This document shows, piece by piece, positions 1-9,232 of a stretch of DNA of 64,000 nt. The first letter of the stretch is position 1; each line of letters starts with the position of its first letter. A program made the position numbers and the translations under genes. The DNA is taken from contig PABP01000038.1 in the NCBI GenBank assembly GCA_002699585.1, positions 62,001-126,000 on the forward strand. The letters run 5' to 3'. The stretch is from Anaerolineaceae bacterium (lineage in GTDB: Bacteria; Chloroflexota; Anaerolineae; Aggregatilineales; Phototrophicaceae). The notes beneath the pieces were generated by a model. It saw nothing but the letters and a program-made list of their open reading frames with translations, had not been told where the DNA came from and ran no database searches.

Positions 1-1
1 C

Positions 2-649
2 ACCAGTGCAACCACACTTTTTGCACCATTGATGTTACTCTTCGTTTTCACAGTAGTAGGCGAGGACGGTGAGGGGGCAGCACTTGTTCCTTTTGTAGTC
101 GGATTCACGGTCATGTTCAGTGGGCAGACAATGGCACAAATCCTAATCACATGGCGCAATAATCGTATATTCACCCGTTTATCTGCCACGCCTACGCCGA
201 CCAGCCATCTGATTGTCGGCACAGTCATCACGCAACTGTTGCTTTTTCTGGTACAAGCCTTGCTCGTGATGCTTGCCAGTCTTGTGCTTCATGATCTCTC
301 TTTTGATGTGCTTGATCTGATGGCGATTATGGGCGTAATTCTTGTTGGTACCACCCCCTTCCTGAGTTATGGCGCACTTGTTGCCGCTTTCGTCAACAAA
401 ACTGAAACCGCAGGGATTGTCTATACGTTCACACTCATACCGATGGTTTTTCTCGGCGGAAGCTTGTTTACCATTCCAGGACTCGGTGAATTCGGACGTT
501 ACCTTCCCACCAATTTGCTCACAGATTTGATACGCCCGTATTTTGGATTTGGTGAGCCGGATGCCATCCCGTTCAGTGTGGTCTTACTCCTGGCCTATTC
601 GGTGGTTATCACTGGACTTGCGACAATATTTTTCAAAACAGACCGTTAA
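2..649 (+). CDS. ABC-2 type transporter permease, 5'-truncated by window edge
   Basis: Integral membrane subunit of an ABC-2 exporter (drug, lipid or polysaccharide efflux type). The reading frame is open to the left edge, so the true start lies outside; about 216 codons are visible. It has several hydrophobic segments, a cytoplasmic-looking loop with NNRIFTRLSATPTP, which resembles the loop of ABC-2 permeases that contacts the ATPase, and the family-typical late segment around MVFLGGSLFTIPGL followed by LPTNLLTDLIRP. The last hydrophobic helix ends in a short basic tail. A partner ATPase gene is expected just upstream, outside the window. The substrate cannot be told from sequence. Family assignment is firm; the specific role is not. 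Confidence 0.85.
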   Translation, partial: TSATTLFAPLMLLFVFTVVGEDGEGAALVPFVVGFTVMFSGQTMAQILITWRNNRIFTRLSATPTPTSHLIVGTVITQLLLFLVQALLVMLASLVLHDLSFDVLDLMAIMGVILVGTTPFLSYGALVAAFVNKTETAGIVYTFTLIPMVFLGGSLFTIPGLGEFGRYLPTNLLTDLIRPYFGFGEPDAIPFSVVLLLAYSVVITGLATIFFKTDR

Positions 650-789
650 GTATCTATCTATAAAATCCGCACTTGGGATAGATCTTAAATAGCCAGATGA
701 GCGAATATCGTGTCACAGGACTTTTGCACCAGCGCATACCCATTTCAACAATCACACATTAACTAACACATCCTAAAACGAGGAAAACT

Positions 790-2742
790 ATGAAAACTCA
801 ATTTCGACTACTAATTGCTATCAGCGTCCTGCTGGCACTACCGTTATTGTGGTCTGCTTCAGGTAATGCACAGGATGTATCGTCAACCTTCACTGACCTG
901 AACGGACGTTACACGTTTGCCATGCCAGCAGATTGGATTGATGAAAGCACAACGGATTTTAATGTGTTCCGCAATGAGGAAAATATCTATATCTATCTTG
1001 TCGCTGTTTCGGCGGGAAATGTGGATGAGGGCATTGATGCCGCGCTGAACATCACACACCCGGAACTAAACTCTGAACCGGTACAAACGACCACAGCGAA
1101 CGCACCGAACGGTACATGGACGCAAAAGGTTTACATATCAGAAGATGCTTCTATGACTGTTGCAGTGGGTCAGCTTGTTGATGATGCGGCTTATGTGCTC
1201 ATCCTACAAGCCCCTGATGAGGCGTCCGTACAAGCGGCCAGCGATGATTTCACCAGCACATTGCTCAGCTTCACCATTGGCACAACGCTTGATCTAACGA
1301 ATGTACGGTCGCAGCCGATCACACCGGATATGCTAGCTGACCTTGAAAACTACGTTGAAAGCATCAGCACGTTTTATGAGGTGCCGGGTGCAGCCGTCGC
1401 CATCGTGCAAGGTGGAGAAATCATCTATTCACAGGGGTTTGGTGTGGTAGAAACGGGCACAGAACAGGCTGTCACCACTGATACGCTGTTCATGATTGGT
1501 TCAATTGGCAAATCAATGACGACGATGATGATGGGGTCACTGGTAGACGACGGGATTCTGAGTTGGGATACTCCTGCACGTGCTGTCTTCCCGAATTTCA
1601 GCTTATCCAATGAGGACACGGCAGATCAAATCCGCATCCGTGACTTCGTGAATAATATGAGTGGTGTATCAACATATAATGTGCCGCGATATCTCGTCAA
1701 TCAGACACCTGAACAGGTCATTGAATCGCTGGCAACAGTCCCCATGATTGCGCTCCCAGGAGAAGCCTACAGCTACAGCAATCTGATGTTTGCCGTTGGC
1801 GGATATGCCGCTGCTCGCACGGTTGCCGATAGTGATGGCACTGATCTTCACGGCGCGTATACCACACTGATGCAGAAACGCATCTTCGACCCAATTGGGA
1901 TGTCGAACACGACCTTCGATTTTGATGCTGCTATCAGCGACGAAAATCACGCATTACCTCACACATTTGATGTTGTTGCGCGCAATCTCGACGTGATCCC
2001 GATTGATTGGGAGCAATTTCTTGTACCTGTTGCTCCAGCGGGTGCAGCCTGGTCAAATATCGAAGATATGGCTTTATACCTGACCACACAGCTTAATCGG
2101 GGCATCACACCGTATGGCACAGTAATCGTGTCCGAAGCAAATCTCAGCGAAACCCAAAAGGCGGGAATCAGCATTGCTGGAGATATTTACTACGGTATGG
2201 GTTGGGTCATTGACGCCTACAATGGCATACCGCTTATCTGGCATAACGGGGGTACGCAGGGATTCACATCTGATATTGCCTTCCTGCCGGATGCTGATTT
2301 AGGTGTGATTGTTTTGAGCAATATAGGGAATGTGCATAACTTCACCCGTTCTATTCGTGAGTATGTGTTTGAACTTAGCTTCGGCTTGTCACATGACGGG
2401 GATTCACGCTATCGTGCCGTGCAATCTGCATCTGATGCTGCTCTTGCAGAGCTATTGCAAAACATAGAATTCGTAGCGGTTGATGAAGATCGTGTCCGTG
2501 CCTATGTAGGCGAGTATGATATGGGCATAGCCATTCACTACGATGCGACCGATGGGTTTATGCTCGCTACGGATTATGGTGATATTTCGCTGGTCGCTGT
2601 AATCGGGATGCAGGAAACTTTTTATGCACGCAACGGTCTGATCCTGACGTTTTCTCAGGATAGCGAAGATGCTGTAACGCTCAGCATCGGTATGCTTGAT
2701 GATCCTTTGCAAACTCTCGTTTTGCACAAGCGCGTAGAGTGA
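790..2742 (+). CDS. Secreted beta-lactamase-fold serine hydrolase (class C / esterase-peptidase family)
   Basis: 650-residue exported protein. A Sec signal peptide (residues 1-27, ending SGNAQ) is followed by an extra N-terminal domain of about 140 residues, then a Pfam beta-lactamase domain. The active-site set is complete: SxxK at S238-K241, YxN at Y329-N331 and HxGG at H485-G488. The last 120 residues form a beta-rich C-terminal domain. Such proteins are D-aminopeptidases, esterases or PBP-like hydrolases rather than true lactamases; the substrate is unknown. The start ATG follows AGGAAA at normal spacing. Two further proteins of this fold are encoded at 34084 and 37809, but those lack signal peptides. 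Confidence 0.9.
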   Translation: MKTQFRLLIAISVLLALPLLWSASGNAQDVSSTFTDLNGRYTFAMPADWIDESTTDFNVFRNEENIYIYLVAVSAGNVDEGIDAALNITHPELNSEPVQTTTANAPNGTWTQKVYISEDASMTVAVGQLVDDAAYVLILQAPDEASVQAASDDFTSTLLSFTIGTTLDLTNVRSQPITPDMLADLENYVESISTFYEVPGAAVAIVQGGEIIYSQGFGVVETGTEQAVTTDTLFMIGSIGKSMTTMMMGSLVDDGILSWDTPARAVFPNFSLSNEDTADQIRIRDFVNNMSGVSTYNVPRYLVNQTPEQVIESLATVPMIALPGEAYSYSNLMFAVGGYAAARTVADSDGTDLHGAYTTLMQKRIFDPIGMSNTTFDFDAAISDENHALPHTFDVVARNLDVIPIDWEQFLVPVAPAGAAWSNIEDMALYLTTQLNRGITPYGTVIVSEANLSETQKAGISIAGDIYYGMGWVIDAYNGIPLIWHNGGTQGFTSDIAFLPDADLGVIVLSNIGNVHNFTRSIREYVFELSFGLSHDGDSRYRAVQSASDAALAELLQNIEFVAVDEDRVRAYVGEYDMGIAIHYDATDGFMLATDYGDISLVAVIGMQETFYARNGLILTFSQDSEDAVTLSIGMLDDPLQTLVLHKRVE

Positions 2743-3119
2743 TGTTAGACACCAACATCCCTTAGAACGATCAATCAATTCCACAATCTAAGAGATGCGC
2801 CTCGCAGAACACCAGAGATAGCCAGCTGTGTTTTACCGGGGCGCATCCAGTCTGCGACAGTCCACCGGGCGGAGCGCCTTATATAATAAACAGCCTATAT
2901 GTCTCTTATTTTACGTCAATAGTTATAAGATATTTCAAGAGTTTAAGACTTTAGGGACCGTTAAATTGCCTCAAATAGTGCAAAAAATCGGTTGACTATC
3001 CTTGCACGTTGATAATAAAAACATATCCTAGAAAGATGCCTTTGCGTTCATTCAAATGCACATAGAGTCACACGGTGTCCTGGTTCGAAGAGAGAATAAT
3101 CGCCAACTCCAGATCGACA
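2743..3119. other. Gene-free AT-rich stretch with a two-tier hairpin
   Basis: No supported gene. A perfect 8-bp inverted repeat (GATGCGCC at 2794-2801 and GGCGCATC at 2840-2847) encloses a second stem made by AACAC (around 2809) and GTGTT (around 2828). No T-run follows, so it is not a classical terminator. A shorter stem, GATGTT/AACATC (2741-2759), overlaps the stop codon of the upstream hydrolase. The right part runs into mobile-element debris. Confidence 0.4.
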
Positions 3120-3120
3120 T

Positions 3121-3512
3121 GGTACAGATCGAAATTCACCTGAATATGTTCTGACTTATGATCGTAAGGGCGCATATATCGAGAACATTCAACGTTTCCC
3201 AGAATATGCAATGAATCTGATGCCAGAAGAAATTCGGGCTGCCCTGCCCCGACTCTATACGACTGAGAATGATAGCAACCAGGCGGTTGTGAGTGTGAAA
3301 TACTTTACACCTGATTCAAGTTGGACCTGGTATCCAACTGAATTTGATGGTGGCAGCACTTTTTTTGCCTGGTTGAAGGATTCGAATCAGAATTGGGGTA
3401 TTTTGATTTACGCGAATTACAGGTAGTGCGCGGCGTGCTCGGATTACCCATAGAGCGTGATTTGTATTTTCAGTCGCAAAGTCCAGCGGATATTCGTGGT
3501 CGAGAACGGTGA
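3121..3512 (+). pseudogene. Frameshifted DUF2958-family gene remnant
   Basis: From ATG 3211 the frame gives a DUF2958-like start (MPEEIRAALPRLYTTE, then the WTWYPTEFDGGSTFF core). The family continuation is in another frame: ELGYFDLREL, VVRGVLGLPIERDLYF and a stop at 3510-3512. The switch lies around 3388-3395, and a single-base loss would explain it. DUF2958 proteins are about 100-110 residues, which matches the joined length. In-frame residues upstream of the ATG (3121-3210, including YDRKGAYIENIQRFPEYA) suggest that the reading frame was once longer or fused. DUF2958 genes are typical of plasmids and integrative elements, and a broken recombinase gene follows immediately. Confidence 0.7.
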
Positions 3513-3518
3513 GTAAAA

Positions 3519-4000
3519 TCAGTTATCCATGTTTCCACGCCCACTAGGTAGATACCGATACAGTTTTGATGCGGCAACGCCGAGTCTTTGAGCAACTTGT
3601 TCAACAGTGATTTTTGGATCGCTCAGCATAGCTTTCGCAACATCGAGATCTTATTCAGACGAACTCAGCCAATGCACCAAAAATATGAAACACTAATTTG
3701 CCACTGGACGTGGTTGTATCAATGGCTTCAGTCAGTAACAGGAAACCAATCCCACGTTTTCAAGATCTTCAATAGTCTCGATACGTTTTTTGAGGGATCG
3801 GGCTAATCGGTCCATTTTCCACACGACGCGCGTATCCCCTGCCCTGACATACTCCAAAGCAACCTTCAATTCGGGACGATCGCGCTTAGCTCCCGACATC
3901 TTCTCGGTGAGAATTTTTTCACAGCCAATTTCTGTGAGTGCATCTAGTTGCAGTTCATGATTTTGATCTTGCTCGAAACGAGACTATAGCCAATCAGCAT
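3519..4000 (-). pseudogene. Broken serine recombinase (resolvase/invertase family)
   Basis: The minus strand carries recognisable pieces of a Tn3-resolvase/Pin-type recombinase in at least three frames. They are: a start MLIGYSLVS (ATG 3998-4000); EQDQNHELQLDAL, EKILTEKMSGAKRDRP and VVWKMDRLARSLK; then, after a frame change near ENVG, FLLLTEAIDTTTSSGK and FHIFGALAEF. The usual arginine-rich linker is missing. The C-terminal helix-turn-helix (ITVEQVAQRLGVAASKLYRYL) follows and ends at a stop at 3519-3521. Two frameshifts plus a central deletion make an active product very unlikely. The start is also damaged at the catalytic-serine region (VST-DQ expected, VSSK found). It is best read as debris of a transposon or integrated element. 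Confidence 0.8.
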
Positions 4001-4397
4001 AGAGATTCTCCGATAACTTATGGACAGCATAGCTGTTTGGAGAATGTATTTCGAGAGACAGTTTTGAGATCCCAGAAGAGGTCAATTGCGGCTAAAAAGT
4101 GACCAGGATGGGAGTGTGTTAAAAACGCTCGTTTCCTGTATATAAGTCTGCTGGAAGTAAATATTTCGTTATTAATATCATTTAGATGCTTACATATTCT
4201 CACGCATTTCACCAACCGAGCACAAACTGTGAAACAGTTCGGTGCGACGTTGCAGGTTTCTCAGTCTTAGAAAGCAAAATACAAGAATATCCGCCTGATT
4301 AGTGCAATCCAGGGTAAGCAAAAAGTCAACAATTGGATCTCTATGCGATTTTTGTCGGTAAAATAATACTAAATCTTGGGCTCAGGCAGGTGTCAGT
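4001..4397. other. Intergenic region upstream of the large kinase gene
   Basis: No gene is supported. Short open frames on both strands (for example the minus-strand frame at 4018-4215) have no family resemblance and no good ribosome site. The promoter of the downstream kinase gene should lie here, but no convincing -35/-10 pair could be chosen. Confidence 0.3.
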
Positions 4398-7300
4398 ATG
4401 CATGACCTCTTAGGGCAACATATCAAAGGGTACGAAATAAAGGAGCGAATCGCTGCGGGTGGCTTCGGAGCTGTCTATCGCGCTCAGCAGTCTACAGTGG
4501 GTCGTGAAGTTGCCATGAAAGTGATTCTGCCAGGTCTAGCAAATCGTCCCGACTTCGTGCGACGGTTTGAGGTAGAAGCACAGGTTGTTGCACGCCTTGA
4601 ACATCACTTCATTGTTCCACTATATGATTACTGGCGCGACCCCGATGGCGCATATTTAGTGATGCGCTATCTGCGCGGGGGTAACTTGCACGATTATATA
4701 CAGCAGCACGGAGCATTGAGTATTGAAGAAGCCTTCGTGCTGCTCTCGCAAATAGCACAAGCCTTGCACGTAGCTCATCGCAATCAAGTTGTTCATCGAG
4801 ACATCAAACCAGGAAACATCCTTCTGGACGAAGATGGCAACGGATTCCTGGCTGATTTTGGCATTGCAAAAGGTCCAATAACATCGGAAAACATTACAGA
4901 ACCGGATAGCTTTATTGGTTCACCTGACTATCTCGCACCAGAACAAGCTAGAAGCGAACCTGTTACCCCACAGACTGATATCTATAGTCTGGGAGTTGTG
5001 CTATATGAAATGTTGGCGGGTGATCACCCCTTCCCGAATTTGGAAAAGATCGAGGTTATCTTCAAACATCTGAACGAGCCATTACCCTACATTTCAACGC
5101 TCGATGATCGCATCTGTGATGATATCAATCGCGTTATTGAGAAGGCTACTGAAAAGGATCCGAGCAAGCGCTATGCTGATGTTATCGAGATGGTGGAGGC
5201 CCTGAGGCAAGCAGCACAACTCGACACGCCCATCACTCCGATAAGTCCCATTGAGCTGTTAACGCCACGGGAACAGGAAGTTATGCAGCTCATTATGGAT
5301 GGCAAGACCAACCATGAGATTGCGGATTTACTGGTACTGACAGAAGGTACGATCCGCACCTATATCACGCGAATATACCGTAAGCTAAATGTCCGCAGTC
5401 GTGTTCAGGCGATTGCACGAGCACGTGACCTAGATTTTGTTATTCAAAAGCCGGAAGCTGCAAGCACGTTCAGCACTGAACACTTACCCGAACCAGATAA
5501 TCCATATAAAGGTTTGCGCGCTTTTCAGGCTGCTGATGCGCCAAACTTCTTTGGTCGAGAAAAACTTACCCAGAAATTGCTCAGTCGTTTACAGGAAAAT
5601 GTAGAACATTCTCGCTTCTTATCGATTGTAGGGCCTTCCGGGAGCGGCAAGTCCAGTGTTGTGCATGCGGGGCTGATTCCTGCATTGTGGCGCGGTAATC
5701 TGCGAGGTTCTGAGAATTGGTACATAGTTGATCTTCTTCCGGGGGCCAGTCCCATTGACGAATTAGAAATATCGCTGCTACGAATCACCACTGATAAATC
5801 ACTGAATCTACGTGAACAGCTACAACGTGATGACCGCGGATTGCTAAGAGTTGCCGATCTGATATTGCCTGACGATGGGAGCGAGCTGCTTATTGTCATC
5901 GATCAGTTTGAAGAATTATTTACGCTGGTCGAAAGCGAAGATGAACGTTTGCGCTTCCTGAACCTGGTGCGCAAGGCGGTGTCAGACAACCGGAGTCGTG
6001 TGCGCGTGATTGTAACGCTGCGTGCCGATTATTATGATCGGCCCTTGCAGTACCCTGATTTTGGGGAGCTCATGCGTAATCGCGTGGAAACTGTTTTGCC
6101 ACTCAGAGCGGAAGAGCTGGAAAAAGCCATTGAGGAACCTGCAAATCAGGTTAATGTGGATTTTGAAGATGGGCTGGTCAGTCACATTATTTCAGATGTC
6201 CACTATCAGCCGGGTGCGCTGCCGCTGCTGCAGTATGCACTGACTGAACTGTTTGAGCGCCGCGATGGACGCGTGTTGACACTCGAAGCCTATCAGGACA
6301 TTGGTGGTACAGGCGGTGCCCTGGCCAAGCGTGCGGATGAAATCTACCTTGAAGGAAATGATGGCTGGCAAGAAATCATCCGGCAACTCTTCTTACGGCT
6401 GGTCACACTTGGAGAAGGTGCTGAAGATACCCGTCGCCGTGTTGTGCGGTCGGATTTGCTGGCTATGACTTCCAACCCCGAATTGATGGATGAGATTATT
6501 GATCTCTACACCGACTCGCGTCTGCTATCACTTGACCATGATCCTGCCAGCCGCAGAGCGACTGTTGAAGTCGCTCATGAAGCCATTTTGCGTGAGTGGG
6601 ATCGACTGCGTGCTTGGCTCAATGAAAGCCGCGATGACATCCGGCAGGAGCGCATTGTTGCCCAAGCGGCAGACGCTTGGAGAAATCACAATCAGGATGA
6701 GAGTTATCTACTGACAGGGAGCCGACTTGAACAAGCAGAGGCCTGGCACAATACGACTTCCCTGGCTCTGACGCCATTGGAAAACGCCTTCGTTCAAGTA
6801 AGTCTACAAGCAGCAAGTGCACGCCAGCGAGCCAACGCCGAAAGACAAGCGAGAGAAGAGAAACAGGAACAACGATCCCGATCGTTACTCCAAGCGTTGG
6901 TGGCAGTCTTCGCCATAGCTGCTGTACTTAGTATTGGATTTGGACTATTTGCGTTTGCACAACAACGCTTAGCTCAATCTGAGCGTGATATAGCCCAAAG
7001 ACAAGCTGATGAGAATCAGAGCCTAGTCTGGGCTTTCCAGGCGCGTGAGAACATCAATACCAACTATCCCTTGGCTTTACGCTTAGCACTTGAGAGCGTC
7101 AATATCGAGAATCCTCCTAAACTGGCAGAAAGCACATTTCGTGCAGTACTTAACGACGATGCACTCGCGTTTTCGTTAAATGCACACTCACAATCTGTCC
7201 GGTCCGTTTCTGCGAAAAAGGATGGTCAAATCTTTGTATCTGCGAGTTGTGCCGAGCTTGCTGGCGATATGTGCTTATCAGGTGAGATTGCAGCGTGGGA

Positions 7301-9176
7301 TACAGCCAGCTACAGCGAGATGTGGCGCATAGAGTCGCATGCTGGTTGGGTCAATAGCGTTTTGATCGGCGCAGATGCTGAATCAGTGCTTGCCGTCGGT
7401 TGTGGGTTACGCGATTCAGATGAAGTGTGCTCTCAGGGTGATCTTATCCGATACGATCTGCGAACAGGCGACTTACTGGAAACCAGTACAATTTACAGCG
7501 ACGAATTGACTGCTCTATTCAGATTATCCGACAACGAATATCTGATTGGTACAGCTACTGGTACGATTTTGAAGTGGGATAAGCGAGATTCAGACATCAG
7601 CATGACCTTTGAAGGTCATACGGCGCCCGTTCGACATCTCGCAGTCACTAGTGAGGGGAGCCAGCTTCTAAGTGGAGATGATGACGGCGTCATCATTCTT
7701 CGAACACTTGAAGATGATCAAATCATCTGGAATATCCAGGGTCACGATAACGCATTGACGGGTTTGCACATAGTCGCATCAGGCAGTAGCCAGGATCAGT
7801 TTGCCATAACAACTGGAGCTGATTTCCAGACTCGCCGATGGGACATGACATCAGGTGAGATGATCGAGGGGTTCGGGAGTTTCTCTATCCCGTGTTGCCC
7901 GTTGCCGCATACCGAAAACAGTCAAGTATATATCATGGTTGACGAGGGCGGATCAACGCGGTCTATTTCCAATATGACAGTCGAACTCGAAGAATTTGGG
8001 GTACATCTTTGGTATTCTGAATTTGTAAATGAAGATGATCCAGATGCTTCCCCATCACCAAGTGCCGCTTATTATGTTCCGGAAACGCATACCATTATTC
8101 TGGGCAACCACGCTGGGAATCTCAAAATCTGGGTCATGGCGAATGCACCTATGACCAGTATTCAGGGCACAAGTTATTTCGCTGCTGACATTAATCCAGC
8201 GAATACAAGATTGGCCCTCGTGACCACCTTTGGCACGATTGAAATCTGGGACATTGACCCTGCATCGTCTACCTACTTGACCCAAATTATGACGATAGAA
8301 AACGACCTACAAGGTACAGGTTGGGTCTTCTATGACTCTGAAGGGACACACCTGATCTGGGGTGTTAACGACTACTTCGAGACAGGTGAATCCAGACTTT
8401 ACTATGTCGATGCAGTGACAGGAGAAATCTTGCGGCAATTTGATGCGTCTCAGCACCTGGCTACCCTCAGAAACATCAGTTTCAGCATGGACGAAACGCG
8501 CATTATCTCTGGCAGCCAACCCGCAAACGGAGATAGCAGCCAGCGCGATGTCATCGTCTGGGATATTGATACAGGTGCCTTGCTCACACAATATGTGTTT
8601 GACGAAGATATCACAGATATTGCTGCTTATGACAATGAACGAGTTTTGCTCACCAGCGCGGAAGGTGAAAATATTCGTCTGCTGAATATTGAAACTGGCG
8701 AGATAGAGCAATTATACGACGCGTCCTATTCGACTTTTTCTACGCATTATTTGTCCGATTCACAGCGCATTGTCGCTGGCTTAGGGAATGGGAGTATCAG
8801 CTTATGGAATACAACTGATTCATCTGCGATAGAAACAATTGCTATAGAAGGAGAAGAATTCTACAACTCTGATATCAGTAGTGACAGCCGCCATATCGCT
8901 TTGACAGGCAAAAACCACATTACGGTAGTTGATATTGAAACTGGAGCTGTCGTCAATCAGTTTACACACGATATGGACCTATGGGCTGTAGCCTTCAGCC
9001 CTGACAACCAATCCGTCTGGTCAGCCGATTTCGGAGGCGCCATTCACCAGTGGTCGCTGTCTAATCAGCCACTTGAAGCGCTGAAGACTTGGGCCTATGA
9101 CAATCGATTTATCCACGAACTAACTTGCGAAGAACGATTGCAATACCACTTCGAGCCGCCATGTAGCGATACTTAG
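4398..9176 (+). CDS. Ser/Thr protein kinase - LuxR HTH - STAND NTPase - TM - WD40-type propeller fusion
   Basis: 1592-residue multidomain signalling protein. A Hanks-type kinase (about 10-270) has an intact glycine loop (GGFG 21-24), ATP lysine K41, HRDIKPGN (133-140, catalytic D135) and DFG 153-155. A LuxR/GerE helix-turn-helix follows (about 286-342: LTPREQEVMQLI, then NHEIADLL). Next is an nSTAND1-type NTPase starting at NPYKGLRAF (368), with Walker A GPSGSGKS (412-419) and Walker B LLIVIDQFEEL (497-507). A coiled, charged stretch leads to one membrane helix (831-855). The rest, about 925 to 1575, is a WD40-like propeller with repeated 'I/V-W-D' blade ends. The propeller is probably outside the cell, with kinase, HTH and NTPase inside. 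The kinase looks active. Partners and DNA targets are unknown. Confidence 0.9.
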   Translation: MHDLLGQHIKGYEIKERIAAGGFGAVYRAQQSTVGREVAMKVILPGLANRPDFVRRFEVEAQVVARLEHHFIVPLYDYWRDPDGAYLVMRYLRGGNLHDYIQQHGALSIEEAFVLLSQIAQALHVAHRNQVVHRDIKPGNILLDEDGNGFLADFGIAKGPITSENITEPDSFIGSPDYLAPEQARSEPVTPQTDIYSLGVVLYEMLAGDHPFPNLEKIEVIFKHLNEPLPYISTLDDRICDDINRVIEKATEKDPSKRYADVIEMVEALRQAAQLDTPITPISPIELLTPREQEVMQLIMDGKTNHEIADLLVLTEGTIRTYITRIYRKLNVRSRVQAIARARDLDFVIQKPEAASTFSTEHLPEPDNPYKGLRAFQAADAPNFFGREKLTQKLLSRLQENVEHSRFLSIVGPSGSGKSSVVHAGLIPALWRGNLRGSENWYIVDLLPGASPIDELEISLLRITTDKSLNLREQLQRDDRGLLRVADLILPDDGSELLIVIDQFEELFTLVESEDERLRFLNLVRKAVSDNRSRVRVIVTLRADYYDRPLQYPDFGELMRNRVETVLPLRAEELEKAIEEPANQVNVDFEDGLVSHIISDVHYQPGALPLLQYALTELFERRDGRVLTLEAYQDIGGTGGALAKRADEIYLEGNDGWQEIIRQLFLRLVTLGEGAEDTRRRVVRSDLLAMTSNPELMDEIIDLYTDSRLLSLDHDPASRRATVEVAHEAILREWDRLRAWLNESRDDIRQERIVAQAADAWRNHNQDESYLLTGSRLEQAEAWHNTTSLALTPLENAFVQVSLQAASARQRANAERQAREEKQEQRSRSLLQALVAVFAIAAVLSIGFGLFAFAQQRLAQSERDIAQRQADENQSLVWAFQARENINTNYPLALRLALESVNIENPPKLAESTFRAVLNDDALAFSLNAHSQSVRSVSAKKDGQIFVSASCAELAGDMCLSGEIAAWDTASYSEMWRIESHAGWVNSVLIGADAESVLAVGCGLRDSDEVCSQGDLIRYDLRTGDLLETSTIYSDELTALFRLSDNEYLIGTATGTILKWDKRDSDISMTFEGHTAPVRHLAVTSEGSQLLSGDDDGVIILRTLEDDQIIWNIQGHDNALTGLHIVASGSSQDQFAITTGADFQTRRWDMTSGEMIEGFGSFSIPCCPLPHTENSQVYIMVDEGGSTRSISNMTVELEEFGVHLWYSEFVNEDDPDASPSPSAAYYVPETHTIILGNHAGNLKIWVMANAPMTSIQGTSYFAADINPANTRLALVTTFGTIEIWDIDPASSTYLTQIMTIENDLQGTGWVFYDSEGTHLIWGVNDYFETGESRLYYVDAVTGEILRQFDASQHLATLRNISFSMDETRIISGSQPANGDSSQRDVIVWDIDTGALLTQYVFDEDITDIAAYDNERVLLTSAEGENIRLLNIETGEIEQLYDASYSTFSTHYLSDSQRIVAGLGNGSISLWNTTDSSAIETIAIEGEEFYNSDISSDSRHIALTGKNHITVVDIETGAVVNQFTHDMDLWAVAFSPDNQSVWSADFGGAIHQWSLSNQPLEALKTWAYDNRFIHELTCEERLQYHFEPPCSDT

Positions 9177-9232
9177 TCCTCCCTGACTCGAAAACTTCTC
9201 AAAAACCAAATAGTTATCTTTAGGAGTACACC

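Noticed and set aside
3588-3806. Plus-strand open frame in the recombinase region
   Set aside because: It is the reverse-strand shadow of the broken serine recombinase, whose minus-strand reading is recognisable.
4018-4215. Open frame on the minus strand before the kinase gene
   Set aside because: No ribosome site, no family resemblance and unusual composition; it lies in degraded DNA.
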